From positions 5,638,501-5,702,500 of the forward strand of contig NC_003280.10 in NCBI RefSeq assembly GCF_000002985.6: 64,000 nt of DNA. Reading direction: 5' to 3'. Each line of letters begins with the position of its first letter. Position 1 is the stretch's first letter. The position numbers were made by a program, and so were the translations under genes. The notes below the pieces were generated by a model, which worked only from the letters and a program-made list of their open reading frames with translations, ran no database searches and had not been told where the DNA came from. Source of the DNA: Caenorhabditis elegans. Lineage: Eukaryota > Nematoda > Chromadorea > Rhabditida > Rhabditidae. Of the stretch, positions 22,751 through 34,600 are shown piece after piece.

Positions 22751-25700
22751 ATGGCTGCGTCTGCTCAAAATGTTGAAGAAATCAAAAAACGGCTTCAAAT
22801 AGCCGCTGAAAATGTAAGCCTCGTCCCATGAATCACACCCGTCAATAGAAAAGCTTTTGAAAAATCGATAATTTCACAATAAAACAAAAAATCATTTTAA
22901 TGAGGGTTATTTTGCTAATAAATGGAAGCTGGGCTTTCCCAGCATCTGTGTTTTCAGGTTGCGAGTAGATAATTTCATGTATTACTTTAATTCTTGGTTT
23001 CCTGCTGATCTGTTTTGTTATTTTATTATTTATATATATAAATAAAATTTATTTTTATAATAATGCATTTTCCATTTTTATTTTCAATTCAATACAAAAA
23101 CAAACAAATAAAGAATTATCAGTTTTTTGGGAAATAATCCTGAAGATCTGAAACAGTTTTTCCCATACCATTCTTTTTTACGTTTTGATTTCAATGTATT
23201 TCGCTTCAGGATGATCAGACGTTGTGCGAATCACTGCTCAACGAAGTTCGGCCGTTGGTGACGAGTCGAGAAATTTTAGAGGTAAGGTTTGTCTATTAAA
23301 GCCACCAACACGCGCTTTTTTTTACCCGACTGTTGGGCGTGAAGCCGCCCGAGAGAGCCGAGAAGGCAGGCGCGTCCTCCTCGGGCCGCTTTGCCCCGAC
23401 TGACTAGACACCCGATGGAGATACCTCCTCTGCGTCTCGAACCCCTCTCGCGTGTCTAATGCACAGTGTCTCGTTGCTTACCCCCTTTTCTCTGAACTCT
23501 TCATGTATATGTTGAGGGTAGGCAACGAGACACGCACGTCAATCGATGAATTTGAATAGACTGGCATGCTTGGATATCTCGCGCAGTGTGTAGAATGCGT
23601 ATTAGCAACGAACTAAAATCATTCACAAGGGGAAAGATACTAGAAACACAAGAATTTGTTAATTCAGGAAACTCGAATTGGATTCGTCGTCAATCAGCTT
23701 CGGAGGCAGTACTTCAAAAAGTGGCCAGCTCTTTTGAGGATAAGTAGAGAAGTTATCAAATCGTGGTCCGAAATCGTGTGCGATGAGGTAATTAGTGAAT
23801 TCTATGATTCCTATTCTTGTGATGAATGTAATTTTTATGTTAAAAATAATGATGATACTATAATGCAACTCGATTTTTACGAAAAACAATTGCAGGTTAA
23901 AAGGCCGCAAAGTGGAGCTTCTTCTCGAAATACAACACCGAATGTTCTTTCTCCGAGTGTCGCCAGGCTCATGCAGCGAGGAATTACACCTAATACACCA
24001 GCTGGAAGGCGGGTCACATCTACTGGCCTTCCAGGTATAATTCGATTTAAACAAGTTGATTGTTTTAAATCGACTTTACAGGTTCCCAACAGCGCCTTGT
24101 CTCGCCAGCGAACGGTTCATATGCTCCACGTAGTCAAGTTTCGCCTGGCGAGTCGACTCCTGTTGCTGCCTCCGTCGTTGTGAACGGAATGCACAAGTCA
24201 GCGTCAGTTGGTGGAGATCTTCTGAAACATGCAACAGCATCACTTTCTACAAAACCAATCACACCAAAGGAGAATGGAAAACGGAAAGCCGTCGATGAAG
24301 CTGCTGCTCCCTCAATCAAGAGAACCAAAACGGCTGCTGCTGCACTTTCAGTATCAATTACTCCTGGAACTCCAACAACAATGGCTCCACAAACGCCTAC
24401 CATGTCTGTTTCTGCTGCTAGAAAAGCTGTTCAGAGCACTAGTGAGCTCTTCGCTCAAATGAGCCAGACACTTCCTGGGCACATTGACATCGGTACAGAC
24501 ATTCGGGAGCACGAGGAACGTGTGAAAAGAGAGCTCAAAGATGAAGAGGTGAGCAGATTATGAAGATTTCTAGTTGAACTAAAGGAATTTACAATTTCTA
24601 GAGTGAATCTAGTTACAAGTAAAATAAAAATTATTCAAACACGTTTCAGCTGGCACACAGTCTTCAATCGTCTGCTAGCTACGGAAACTTCGGTTCAGCA
24701 ACAACAACTGAACGGAAAAAGCGGAAATACGAGCGAAAAATTCAGAAGGGCACTGCACCGGGCACTCCAGCAGCAGTGGCATCCCCCTTGTTGCAGACGA
24801 CAACGATGGTCACGCCTCCGTCTTCAAGTGAGTTGTGTTTTTCTTTTTCTCTCACTCACTATTCTCTGTTGCTTCTGCTTGTCGTCGTTTACACACTCAC
24901 TAATCCATCATTGTATCTCAACTAATATAGTTCAGTAATCGGAAAACGAGGTTGAAAACTTACCGCTAAAAATTAAGAAGTATTGAAATATATTTTTTCA
25001 AATTGACTAGTGAGATGGGTCTCGAAATAGTGAGAACAGGGATTGGTATGAAAATGGGCAGTGAAAAAGCACAGAAAAGAGACATAGACAGATAGGATGA
25101 GTCCTTTGGGGGAAAGTCACGAGATAGAGAAAGAAAAGAAAAAAAGAAGATAAAGTAATGAAGAGCGGCTAAGAACATGATGTGTTCTATTTATGGAACT
25201 TACAAAGTTTTTCAAAAATTTTAATTATTTCAGATAATATTCCTGAAGAACGTCTTCCTTCGCTGGTCATCCGCCTTGGTAAAAACGGTCTCACTTCAGC
25301 TGCTTCAACTCCAGCATTTGTTTCATCAGAAGAATCCGCAAAAAGGAAATATGAGAAGAGCATTCGTTCAATACCACGTTCAACGACTCCTCCACCTACA
25401 GCTAGAATGCAGGAAAAAGAACGAGAGAAAGAAGAGATGAAACGTGAGAAAGAGCGACAAGAAGCTATCAGAAGAAGAGAGCAAGAAGAAGAAGAGGAAG
25501 AAGAAATAGTCGATGATAAGCCTAAACCTGTTCTAAGTAAGCTGAAAGACTGGAAATCATTGATTCCATCGATGGAAGAGCTCCGAATTCGTGCTCAACT
25601 CGCTGAAAAAGAAACTAAAAAAGTACTTGAAGTTTCTGCCGTTAAAACGAAAAAGGATCCGACGAAAGTGCAGCTGGTGAAGAATTTCCGAAGACCAATT

Positions 25701-25870
25701 TTGATTCTTCCATATCTGGAAAATCCAACGGGACCGGACTTTTTATTACACAAGTAAGTGGCTTTCAAGTAATTTTTATGTTGAATTATATCAATTTCAG
25801 ATATCCCAACAGTCTACAATACTACTCGGAAGACAATTTTAGGTTTGGAGAGAAACGTCCCACTGCGTAA
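22751..25870 (+). CDS. mdt-26: MDT-26, Mediator subunit 26 (CRSP70-type)
   Basis: Exons 22751-22813, 23210-23281, 23668-23787, 23896-24034, 24082-24548, 24650-24827, 25234-25753 and 25801-25870 encode 542 residues. Residues about 10-85 form the TFIIS N-terminal (LW) domain: LVTSREILEETRIGFVVNQLRR, then REVIKSWSEIV, as in MED26. In vertebrates this domain docks elongation factors. The middle is low-complexity, rich in Pro/Ser/Thr and basic residues (KRKAVDEAA...IKRTKTA). Residues about 400-450 form a long charged helix (EKEREKEEMKREKERQ). The conserved C-terminus (VKNFRRPILILPYLENPTGPDFL) fits Mediator binding. The GC-rich introns 1 and 2 are odd; intron 2 carries a long hairpin. The 3' UTR may extend to AATAAA near 26723. 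Confidence 0.85.
23466..23533 (+). repeat. hairpin in mdt-26 intron 2, candidate small-RNA precursor
   Basis: Arms 23466-23483 and 23516-23533 pair over 18 positions without a gap, 17 Watson-Crick and one G-U (GTGTCTCGTTGCTTACCC against GGGTAGGCAACGAGACAC), with a 32-base loop. It sits in a locally GC-rich intron (23330-23480), itself containing a second imperfect stem (CCGCCCGAG/CTCGGGCCG near 23352 and 23388). I do not recognise it as a named miRNA. Confidence 0.5.
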
Positions 25871-26907
25871 TCTTTGTATTCCTTCAAGTCCCCGTGTAGT
25901 AATAACCTACCTCATCCCTTACCACATCTTTGCAGTTGTTATATCCTCTTTTGACTTCATATTTTTACTCAAAATTTTTTATCAAAAACTCAAAAAAAGT
26001 GAAAATTGAAAATCTTAAAAAAAGATATTAATTCTCGGGTTACTTTTCTACCACTTTCCTTCCAATCTTGTTGTTTTTCCCCTTTACAGATGGTGTTCTA
26101 TTAATATGACATGATGTGCCCTGAAAATCTTTCCATTTCAACATGTTTTCATTTCATTTTCTTTAAACACGAATCCCATCCCACAAATCTCTGGTATGTT
26201 CCTTTAATAACTGGAAAATTTCAAAAAAAATTATTTGGCCCGAAAAAGTCTCATAAACGCTCAAAAAATTCGGTGATGATCTCTCTTTGTTTTCCTCTTT
26301 CAATTCAATTTCTCGTGAATTTTTCTTTTCTGTATTGTATTTTTTTTTGTTGTCTAGCGCCTAATTTTACGTGGAGAGCATAAGCTTGCCACATTACCAA
26401 TACCATTTTTCTTGTCTGTAATTATATCAATTTTGTGCTCACTTTTCCTTCTTTGTTCCTAATTTTCTTGCTCATTTCATCCAGTTTTTTTCTTTTCTCT
26501 CTCTCTTTGTGTCCTTACTGGTCATACTGATGTTTTATCAACACTTTCCCTTCCTATTTTCTTCCTAGGTTCCACTGATTACGGTACTTATTAGGTTTTT
26601 CAATTGCTTTCAGTATGGCTACCGCATTTCTTTTTTTTTCTTTTGTCCATTGTCCTTTTTTGTCTTTTATTACATTTCTCGGCTCTTCTAATAGTATCTG
26701 CCGAACCTTGTTGAAGCCTGATTAATAAAAACGTGATAAGATTAAAGGTTTGAAAGATTTGGAGCGACAACACAACACAAGAAGAAACAAAAAACAAATG
26801 ATGATTTGACTCACTTTCACTTTCGAAAAGATATCATTTAATACATCTTTTATGTATAATCCGCTTGCCTCATTTATTCTATCAACAGCTGATTGCCGCA
26901 AATAATT
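25871..26907. other. pyrimidine-rich mdt-26 3' flank
   Basis: No exon called. T/C-rich sequence, with AATAAA at about 26723 as the likely distal polyadenylation signal for mdt-26. Open frames on either strand here lack splice-consistent extensions. Confidence 0.5.
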
Positions 26908-27702
26908 ATGCAATACTGTCCTTTAAAGTTTATTCCAATTTTTATTATTTTAGTTTTATTAAAAGTGGATGCAGCTCCACCGAGCGGCTCATTTTTTTGG
27001 AGTAAGTTTTTCAAAAAGCGAAATACGAGCTATTCAAGGTACACAAAAAATATAATTTATCACTCGCGGGTACTGTAACTGCGCAGTTTCGGTCGTTGCA
27101 AGACCCGGTACCGTATTTTTATCACCAGAATCTCAAATTTTCGCATTGGAGCATTTAATGATATATTATTAATTTGTTGACAGAATCTGTATCGTAATTC
27201 AAAAATATTATTTATTCAGCTGATCGTGAGATTTCCTGTGTCACATATGATGTCAATCGAACACGTTGTGTATTGAATCATCCACAATTGGGTCCTGAAC
27301 AGAATCCTGAATGCTTTGATGAAGTAGATGAAAATGGAAAGAAACTGAAAACTTATTGCGCTTTGGGATGTGAGGAATCTCTCGAAGCACAACTGGTATT
27401 TCTAAAAATACTGTGTAAAGGCACTTTCAAACAAAAAAAAACATTTTCAGGTCAAAAAGATCCCATCAAATAGCCCTTCTTGTGTCCAGCACTACACTTA
27501 TAATCTGGAACGAAGACGCCAAGACTGGTAGGCTAATAGAGTATTACGGTAGCTGAGATGACGTTTCAGGCTTCTCTGGCGGAATGGTACCTGTCTCGAC
27601 ACAACTATTCGATTTCATTTGATATGTGGAACACCGACGAATCCGAAAATATTCTACAGAGAAAATGAAGAACTTTTCATTTATGAAGATGCTGAAAATT
27701 AA
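26908..27702 (+). CDS. secreted eight-cysteine protein, unrecognised
   Basis: Exons 26908-27001, 27220-27395, 27451-27527 and 27570-27702 encode 159 residues. A clear signal peptide (MQYCPLKFIPIFIILVLLKVDA) is followed by a likely cleavage before APPSG. The mature part has eight cysteines (SC, RC, EC, YCALGC, SC, TC, IC), consistent with four disulfides, and ends YEDAEN. No family recognised. The first intron holds half of a dispersed repeat near 27075-27120. The next gene on the same strand starts 107 bases after this stop, suggesting a two-gene operon. Confidence 0.75.
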
Positions 27703-27809
27703 TACGTGACCCCTCCTCTTTGCATTATTTTTTAAATTTAGTCTCTTCTCTTGTGCCGAATAAATTATTAATAGTTTTAAACTTTTACAACTCATATCAA
27801 TCATTCAAT

Positions 27810-28262
27810 ATGGCAATTGTTGCACCAAGACAGGCTCCAGACTATGATCCAGCTTTCAGTGATAAATGTAAGTTTACATTAGAAAATAATCGTATCAAAA
27901 TGAACCAATTTCAGATAAACTCTCTGTGACAGTTGAACTTTCATTGTTCCTATTCATTGGCCTTACGATGGGATTCATTTTGATTATGGTCGGAATTATG
28001 GCGGCCTTCCGTTGGTATTATCGTAGATTGCTCGAGATTCGGCTCAAGGAGCTTCAGACTGCCTATGAGCCAGGAAGAATCTTTCGTAAGTTACAAGTTT
28101 CCTCATTTGTATCAAAATTTCAATTATTCAGTTATCGAAAATGCTGGCAACGAAATCGTCCAAGTACATCTTGGTCCATTGTCGCCGCCAATCACAGATC
28201 AAACTGAATACAATGTGGTGGCTGGATACTTGCGTGATGACAAACGAGGTCAACTGTTTTAG
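27810..28262 (+). CDS. small single-pass membrane protein, unrecognised
   Basis: Exons 27810-27867, 27915-28085 and 28132-28262 encode 119 residues. A 20-residue N-terminal tail (MAIVAPRQAPDYDPAFSDKY) precedes one membrane segment (LSLFLFIGLTMGFILIMVGIMAAF) followed by a basic stop-transfer RWYYRRLLEIRLKELQ. This suggests an Nexo-Ccyto orientation (inference by positive-inside rule). The cytoplasmic part ends DDKRGQLF. No known domain. Only 107 bases separate it from the upstream secreted-protein gene. Confidence 0.72.
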
Positions 28263-28405
28263 CTGTTCTTTTATTAATGCTTTTTTCATTTACTTTTTTC
28301 AATTAAACGTTAAAATGAAAGTCGTTGAATATAAAGACATACATACAAAATTATCTCATTTAATTCCTACAAAAAATCAGTCGTCTACAACACATCTTCT
28401 TGTAT

Positions 28406-30429
28406 TCAATCGTCTCTCCACTCGGGATAATAGTGTTGACGGATACGGTCACAGTAGGCACGTACACGTGGAAAATCGTCTTCAAGAAGATCGCTGATTT
28501 GTTGACGATACGGGAGGTAGAATACGGCACCGATTTGTCCGAATACGGAACAATCAACCTAAAAATCAACTTTTTCAGAATTTTCAGAAGTTTTCAACTA
28601 ACCGAAGTGATTCTGTCACCAAACAAGAACTTTTTGTCGCCCAAAATATCATCGATTGCTCGAATATCTCGTCTGAGCAGTTCTTTTTGCTCGGCCACAT
28701 CCAGTTTTCCGAGAACTCCATTCACACGTTTACGAGCCTAAATTTATTGATTGATTTTCATATTTAAGGAAGTTCAACGTACAGTCTGACTGAATCCTTT
28801 GGCAAGGTAGTTGGTGAGGAAAGATGGAAGTGGAAGATTGCTGACTTGTCTTGCAAGAAGAAGATGAGCATTGTTCACAGTTTTGTCGACGAGAAGAGCA
28901 CTGTAATATAATTATTTTTTAATATTATATGATAAAGTTTTGAAATAACACAAGTTTTTGGTCCTTTTTTCCAAAATGTTCCAGATCACATAAATCTGAA
29001 CTTTTCATATAAAATATTTGATATATGTCCATGTGTCTGCCTATATGCCTATTTCATGCCTTCGTACATGCCTAGCAAATTTTTGCCGCCTACCTACGTG
29101 CCTTCTCAAGCCAGCCTACGTGCCTATCCCCTGCCAAAAATCTGTCTCGGTGGGTGCTATCTTTCTGAACCAATCTTCGATCCAGAAACCGATATCCAGA
29201 TTCCCGAAAGGCCCATCGGCACACATCTCGGCCGATTTCAGGACCCCTGCACAATTCTTCATTGACAGATTAATTTGGCGAGAATTAGAATAGAACTCTG
29301 ATCGATATTTTACTATTCTAATGCGTACACCACTAGACCACGAAGGACACGTATTTGAGCGCTTGGGAAGACAATTCACATTGAGACAAACACCAAGAAC
29401 ACCTGCAAATGCTGAGTGGTCTAATGCATCGCCAGATTTTACGACCGTCTATTTATTACGAGTCTCTCTATTACGATTATCTAATTTTGTCAGTATTACA
29501 CAGACACGAAAATTTGTGATTTTTGCGCCAAAAATACGGTATCCGGTCCCGACACGAAAATTTTCTGTTGAATGCGAATGGATATGCGCCTTTAAAGAGT
29601 ACTGTATTTTCAAACTTTCGTTGCTGTAATATTTTTATAGATTTGTTAGAGTTTTCAATAAATGAATACATTACTTACAAAAATCTATTAAAAATTGATT
29701 TTAAAAACTCCGCAAGAACGAAAGTTCGAAACTACTGTACTTTTTTAAGGCGCATATCTCTATATTTAACAAAAATTGTCGTGTCGAGACCATGTACCGT
29801 ATTTTCGGAGCAAACCGCAAAAGTTGGTAATATAAACATGAAAATATAATATTTATAGTCTACCGTACTAGCGATTACGGTAGCTGGAATAGTTTCTCGC
29901 CCGATTTCGTGATTTTTATTTATTTTTTTATAACATTAAGTTGGAGTTGAAGAACTTACTAATTAGTTGACAAATCAATCATTCTTTCCACAGCTCGAGC
30001 CGTTCCTCTATCCGATCCTTCAAGCTTGTCATCGAGATCAAAGTGTTTCTGAAGTTTCCATACGATAACTTGAGAATCCGAAATTTGTTGTCCATTGAGC
30101 TCAATGAATGGTAGAAGTCCTCGTGGAGATTGACGAAGTGTAAGCCACGTTCCAACGACCTAAAAAGCTCAGAATTGAGGATTAGTTTATATTTTTCCAC
30201 GAAATACCTCATGCTTAATACGATTCGCTCTCAAAAATGTTTCAATTTTCAGACAATACGGCGATAGATTCGGTTGACGATTAGCTGGACGTGGAAATTG
30301 ATAAAGATATACCACATTCTCTTTCCAATTTGTCTTTAGTGGTCCTTTACCCTGTAGACTTGTACTTGCTGCACGAAGAAATGTGCAGGTGGTTACTGTA
30401 GTTTTACCCAAGTTGAGAACGGACTGCAT
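28406..30429 (-). CDS. FAXC / failed-axon-connections type GST-fold protein
   Basis: Exons 30208-30429, 29960-30159, 28783-28900, 28603-28737 and 28406-28558 encode 275 residues. The N-terminus (MQSVLNLGKTTVTTCTFLRAAST) is basic and hydroxylated, possibly a mitochondrial targeting signal. Residues about 38-110 are a thioredoxin/GST-N-like fold (VVYLYQFPRPANRQPNLSPYCLKIETFLRAN, then GLLPFIELNGQQISDSQ). The C-terminal helical GST domain has RITSVDCSVFGQIGAVFY. This is the FAX/FAXC/metaxin-related architecture, and the worm CDR proteins are relatives. The catalytic role is unclear. ATG lies one base after TTTCAG, 190 bases downstream of the PET117-like gene, so it is likely SL2-type. The 1-kb intron 28901-29959 is filled by repeats. 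Confidence 0.72.
29020..29260. repeat. degenerate short tandem repeat, GCCTACGTGCC-type
   Basis: In a FAXC-like intron, units such as GTGCCTATATGCCTA, CTACCTACGTGCC and CCAGCCTACGTGCCTA recur between about 29030 and 29135, followed by unique-looking sequence. Confidence 0.5.
29510..29825. repeat. dispersed inverted-repeat element (copy 3)
   Basis: Facing blocks TACGGTATCCGGTCCCGACA near 29536 and GTGTCGAGACCATGTACCGT near 29780, with AAAGAGTACTGTATTTTCAA and TACTGTACTTTTTTAAGGCG between. Intron of the FAXC-like gene. Confidence 0.75.
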
Positions 30430-30619
30430 TCTGAAAGAGAAAAAATATAAAAAATATAATAAAAGAAACATTTGGATATAAAATACATTTCAGAAGAAAA
30501 CTAGTTAAAAATATCGATTGAAAAATAGAAAAATAAGAACTTTATTTAGAGCATTAAAAAATACCCGCAAATCAGTCTTTAAACAAAAAATCCTAAAGTC
30601 ATAACAAAAAATTGCGAAT

Positions 30620-31180
30620 TTAAGAGTTAGCAGCTTTATATTCTTCGTATTTCTTTTTCTGTAACTCATATTCCTCCATATTCGTGTGCTGTTGAATAGC
30701 ATTTAATCTGTACTTAACACCTTCTTGCCTTCGTTCCTTTTGACGCCGTTCATCCCACATTACAGCAACTGAAATTTCTAAAAATTATAGCTATCCGGAG
30801 AAGCGTTTTGTGTCAAGAATACGGTACCTGGTCTCACCACGACAAATTTTTGTTAACTGCAAAAAGGATTCAAAGAGTACTGTAATTTCGAACTTTTTTG
30901 TTGAAGAATTTTTATCGATTTTGCAGATTTTTTATAAATTTATATACCTATTTGAGTTCTTAATAAACAAATAGGTATTTTTTATTATCCGCAGCAACAA
31001 AAGTTTAAAATTACAGTAATCTTTAAAGGCGCATATCTTTTTTCATGTAACAAAATTTTGTCGTGTCGAGACCAGCCGAGTAAAAAAATTAATCTTACAA
31101 ATCGTAACCGTAGTGAAAATACACGAAGCAACGAAAACTCTGAAACCGTATCGATGCTTCGGTGGAGCTGCTGACAACAT
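30620..31180 (-). CDS. PET117-like cytochrome c oxidase assembly microprotein
   Basis: Exons 31099-31180 and 30620-30768 encode 76 residues. A short basic N-terminus (MLSAAPPKHRYGFR) precedes one membrane-length segment (VFVASCIFTTVTIFAVMW) and a highly charged helix (DERRQKERRQEGVKYRLNAI...YELQKKKYEEYK). Size, order and the W-D-x-x-R junction resemble PET117, a mitochondrial inner-membrane protein needed for cytochrome c oxidase assembly. The ATG directly follows TTTTTAG (trans-splice type). The intron carries a dispersed inverted repeat. The FAXC-like gene starts 190 bases downstream. Confidence 0.62.
30815..31080. repeat. dispersed inverted-repeat element (copy 4)
   Basis: TACGGTACCTGGTCTCACCA near 30819 faces GTGTCGAGACCAGCCG near 31063, with AAAGAGTACTGTAATTTCGA and ACAGTAATCTTTAAAGGCGC inside. 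Intron of the PET117-like gene. Confidence 0.75.
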
Positions 31181-31662
31181 CTAAAAATTCAAATTGCTAC
31201 CAATTCAAGAATTGTGTTCAAGACTATGTATTTAGGAACTTTAACCTAGAAAACGGGGAAAATGCTGTACTTTTTAAATTGAATAATCATTTATTTAATA
31301 ATAATAAAGGAGAGAAGAATAATAAATAATAAACAAGAAACTGATTTTATGTCCAAGCATACACGATTTAAGAGTCAAAGCGAATTGTTTTCCCAGCAAA
31401 AAAAACCAATTAAGGAACTGAACCAAGTATGAGAAAAATCTTATCACAGGAATAACAGGGGGATGAAATAAAGATGAGGGTAGAAATTGTAAAGCATCAC
31501 GATAAGAAAAATAATTAAGAACGATCCAAAGTAGTAGATCATCATTTCCTAATCAAAATAAGAAGGAAAGACTAGCCCATTTCAGGTATTAAAAACCGGT
31601 GTTAGAAAAAAAAAATTAAAAAAGTAAGGAAGAAAGTGATAAATGTGTGATAAATGTCAAAA
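31181..31662. other. intergenic between PET117-like start and VPS13D-like 3' end
   Basis: AT-rich, no exon. Holds the outron or promoter of the PET117-like pair and the 3' UTR of the VPS13D-like gene. Confidence 0.5.
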
Positions 31663-34600
31663 CTATTCGGGTCTACGTTCCGAATCAAATAAAGATTTTG
31701 TCCATGCAACATCATTCAATGTTCGTTTGTTGTGATCATATAGTTGCTTGGCTCTCTGCATTTTATCTGCTAGACGGCGTGCCACTTCAATTCTACTGCA
31801 CCATACATGGATTTGGCGGAGACGTGCATCTTCCATATCGAGACTTACTTCTGCAAAATTTGGAATTTCAGGAAAAAGGGAACTTTCAGAATAATTCCAA
31901 CTCACCAATACTAGAAAACGTGTTTTCCAATGGAGGTCTCGCAACAACACTCTTCAAATATTTATATGCGATTCTTTGGATCACAATCGAACTTTCTCCA
32001 TTCGTCTGAAAACGATTTATATTAAGTAACTCAATTCTAAATTAATAAATTACCTGCCGACAAACATAACACTGTTTTGTCGAAATAAGTACATATTGAC
32101 GAATGATACGATCTATATTCGCCGCGTCGATGTGCTCAAGGCATGTTTCAACATCGAGAAGTTGCTCTCTTGACGAGTATCCATTGATTCTGAGAAGCTC
32201 CATCTGAGCATGAGCTAGGTTTGGATTGTATGCAGGGAGCAGGTGGTACAGGTTTCGACAGAGACGAGGGATTCGTACACGGCTGAAATTTTTGATTGGA
32301 TAGATTTGAAAATAAATTTCTAAATGTTGTAGTCCAACTCACCATAGTGCGGTTGCTCTTCTGACACCTGTAGCTGGCATTGCTAATTCCTTCATTGCCG
32401 ATGCAGTTCCTTCAACAAAATCGAATACTCCTTGAACTGGTTTTGTGACAGTATCAACAACACCAGTCGCAACTCCCCAAACCATTCCTTTCACTAATCC
32501 ACTCTTTCGACTTTCCGATGCAACATTCGTGAACATGGCAGTTGCTCCGCCGAGCACACCAACTCCAAGTCCTTTGACTCCAGAATATAGATGTGTGAGA
32601 GGAGTTGATGAAGACGAATGTGATCGAATCATATTATGCCGACGTTTCAATTCATGATCCTGATCAAATGTAAGTGCACCGACACCCGAAGCCATGGATG
32701 ATGCCACTTTTGAGACACTGTTTGACAATCCATATCCAAGTCCAGCAACAAATCTCTGAACATCTCCTTCGATGAAAAGGCCTTGGAATGAATCTTTAAG
32801 ATCTGTGACAAGTCCGAGTGGATTTCCGAATGCATCGAGGGTCACAATGATGCTCAAAGTTTGCTTCTGAAGCTCCGCCAGATAGAACTTCTGAAGTGAT
32901 TCTAGAAGAAATGATGATGTCTCGAAATAGTGGTACTGTCGGAATGGGGGTAAGGCAACTGAAGCATTTTCGAATGAAATTAGCTTCACATTGAATTGTT
33001 GCTTGAGAAGACGCAGATCACGTGGGAGACCAGATTTTGATACAGTAACAACTGAAAAGAAAATATAATAAAATACCAACAACTCCAAAATCTTACCACT
33101 CAAACCAACGTGTCCCATTTCCAGATCCAATGTTCCAAAATACCATCGTCTCGTTCTCAAAGGATCATGTCTTTCAAGTTCGGTGTTCGGTGGTAAGTTG
33201 AGTGCTCTCTGCTGAACCGATGAAGCCGCGTCCGAGGATTGAGCCATTTGAACTATTTTCCAGAGCAGAAGCTCGTCGAGTTGAACACTCATGTCGCAAA
33301 CTTTCAAACGGAAGCAGTCGAATGAATCATAGTGTTTCATAGAAGTGCAATTCATTTCTAGTTTCAAAGCAGGTCTTCCAGTGACTGGAATACCAGCAGG
33401 AAGCTCCAACATCTGATCATCATAGTTCTGTCCAGCATCTGGTTGACAATACAACACTTGCCATCGATCAGACGATAGCAGCTGATTGTCAATTTGAATA
33501 ACATCCACACTTCCTGTCATCTGATATGTTTTGTCGACTCGTCGTGCACTGACTACGATCCCACCAAAATGCGCGTAAATCAATTCCTCTTGAAGTCCAT
33601 TCACAACCGAAATTCCTAGTCCTCCACGCATTGTAATACTTACATCAAGAACAGCTGAAAATATTTTTTGTTGTAATTACCACATAGAAAGTAGACAACA
33701 AACCTAATTTATTGGCTGCCTGAATCATTGGTTCCGATACTGCTCTTGTTTGAAATTCTCTATCAGTAATTCTGATCAGAACCGTCGGACCGGAATGCAA
33801 AAACTCGACTCCAAGTGTACCACTTCCAGGTCTTTGCCTCTGAACTTTCCATATTTGAGTAACAGCAACACCATCTTCTCCCTTCGGTGCAAGTCCATCA
33901 GCTTCAACAACGACAGCTTCTGTTTGTTTAGATGTCATCATCAAGTGTGGACTATCGATGAGACATAATCTTCCATCAGGCATCCAAGTCCATCTTTGCC
34001 ATTTGTTACGCCTTTTGTCTCTTTCCATCATCATTAATCGACCTCCCGTCTTTTCAAGAACATCTAGAACAAGTCTAGAGTCACTTCGTTTTCGATGATT
34101 CATTCCAACATTTTCAATGCATCCATCTGCACATAACTTCCACAATTGATTGTCTTCCGTTCTACACTGCTTGTTCAACATCACTTTTCCCTTTTGCATC
34201 GTTTCCAGTACTAATTCTTGTTCATCTGTGAATTCTCCGGAACCTTTTCCACTGCGTTTTGTGAAGCTATGAGCCAGCTGGATATACGAACTATTCTCAT
34301 AAACAAGTGGTTCGGCTGGCCCAGGAAGACTGATTTCATAGGATTTACTTCGATTTTCAAATACTTGCAACACCATCTTCTTATTACCATACAAATCATC
34401 CCATGCATAATCCACTACACTTCTTGATTTGCAAATTGTTCGTAGATGAGGTCGAGCAGGAGTACTACTTTCTTGTTGATAAAGTACTGGAACATCCGTC
34501 AAATTTTCAATTCTGATTGGTGGTGGATACAAATCGGCATTAGTGAATGTGATTTGGAAAACTGCAGAAGTAAGAATAATTTCGACGCGAATGAATCTCG

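Noticed and set aside
22464-22751. 95-codon minus-strand open frame opposite the mdt-26 promoter
   Set aside because: Composition comes from the GC-rich promoter; no splice site lets it join the phase-1 exon at 22179.
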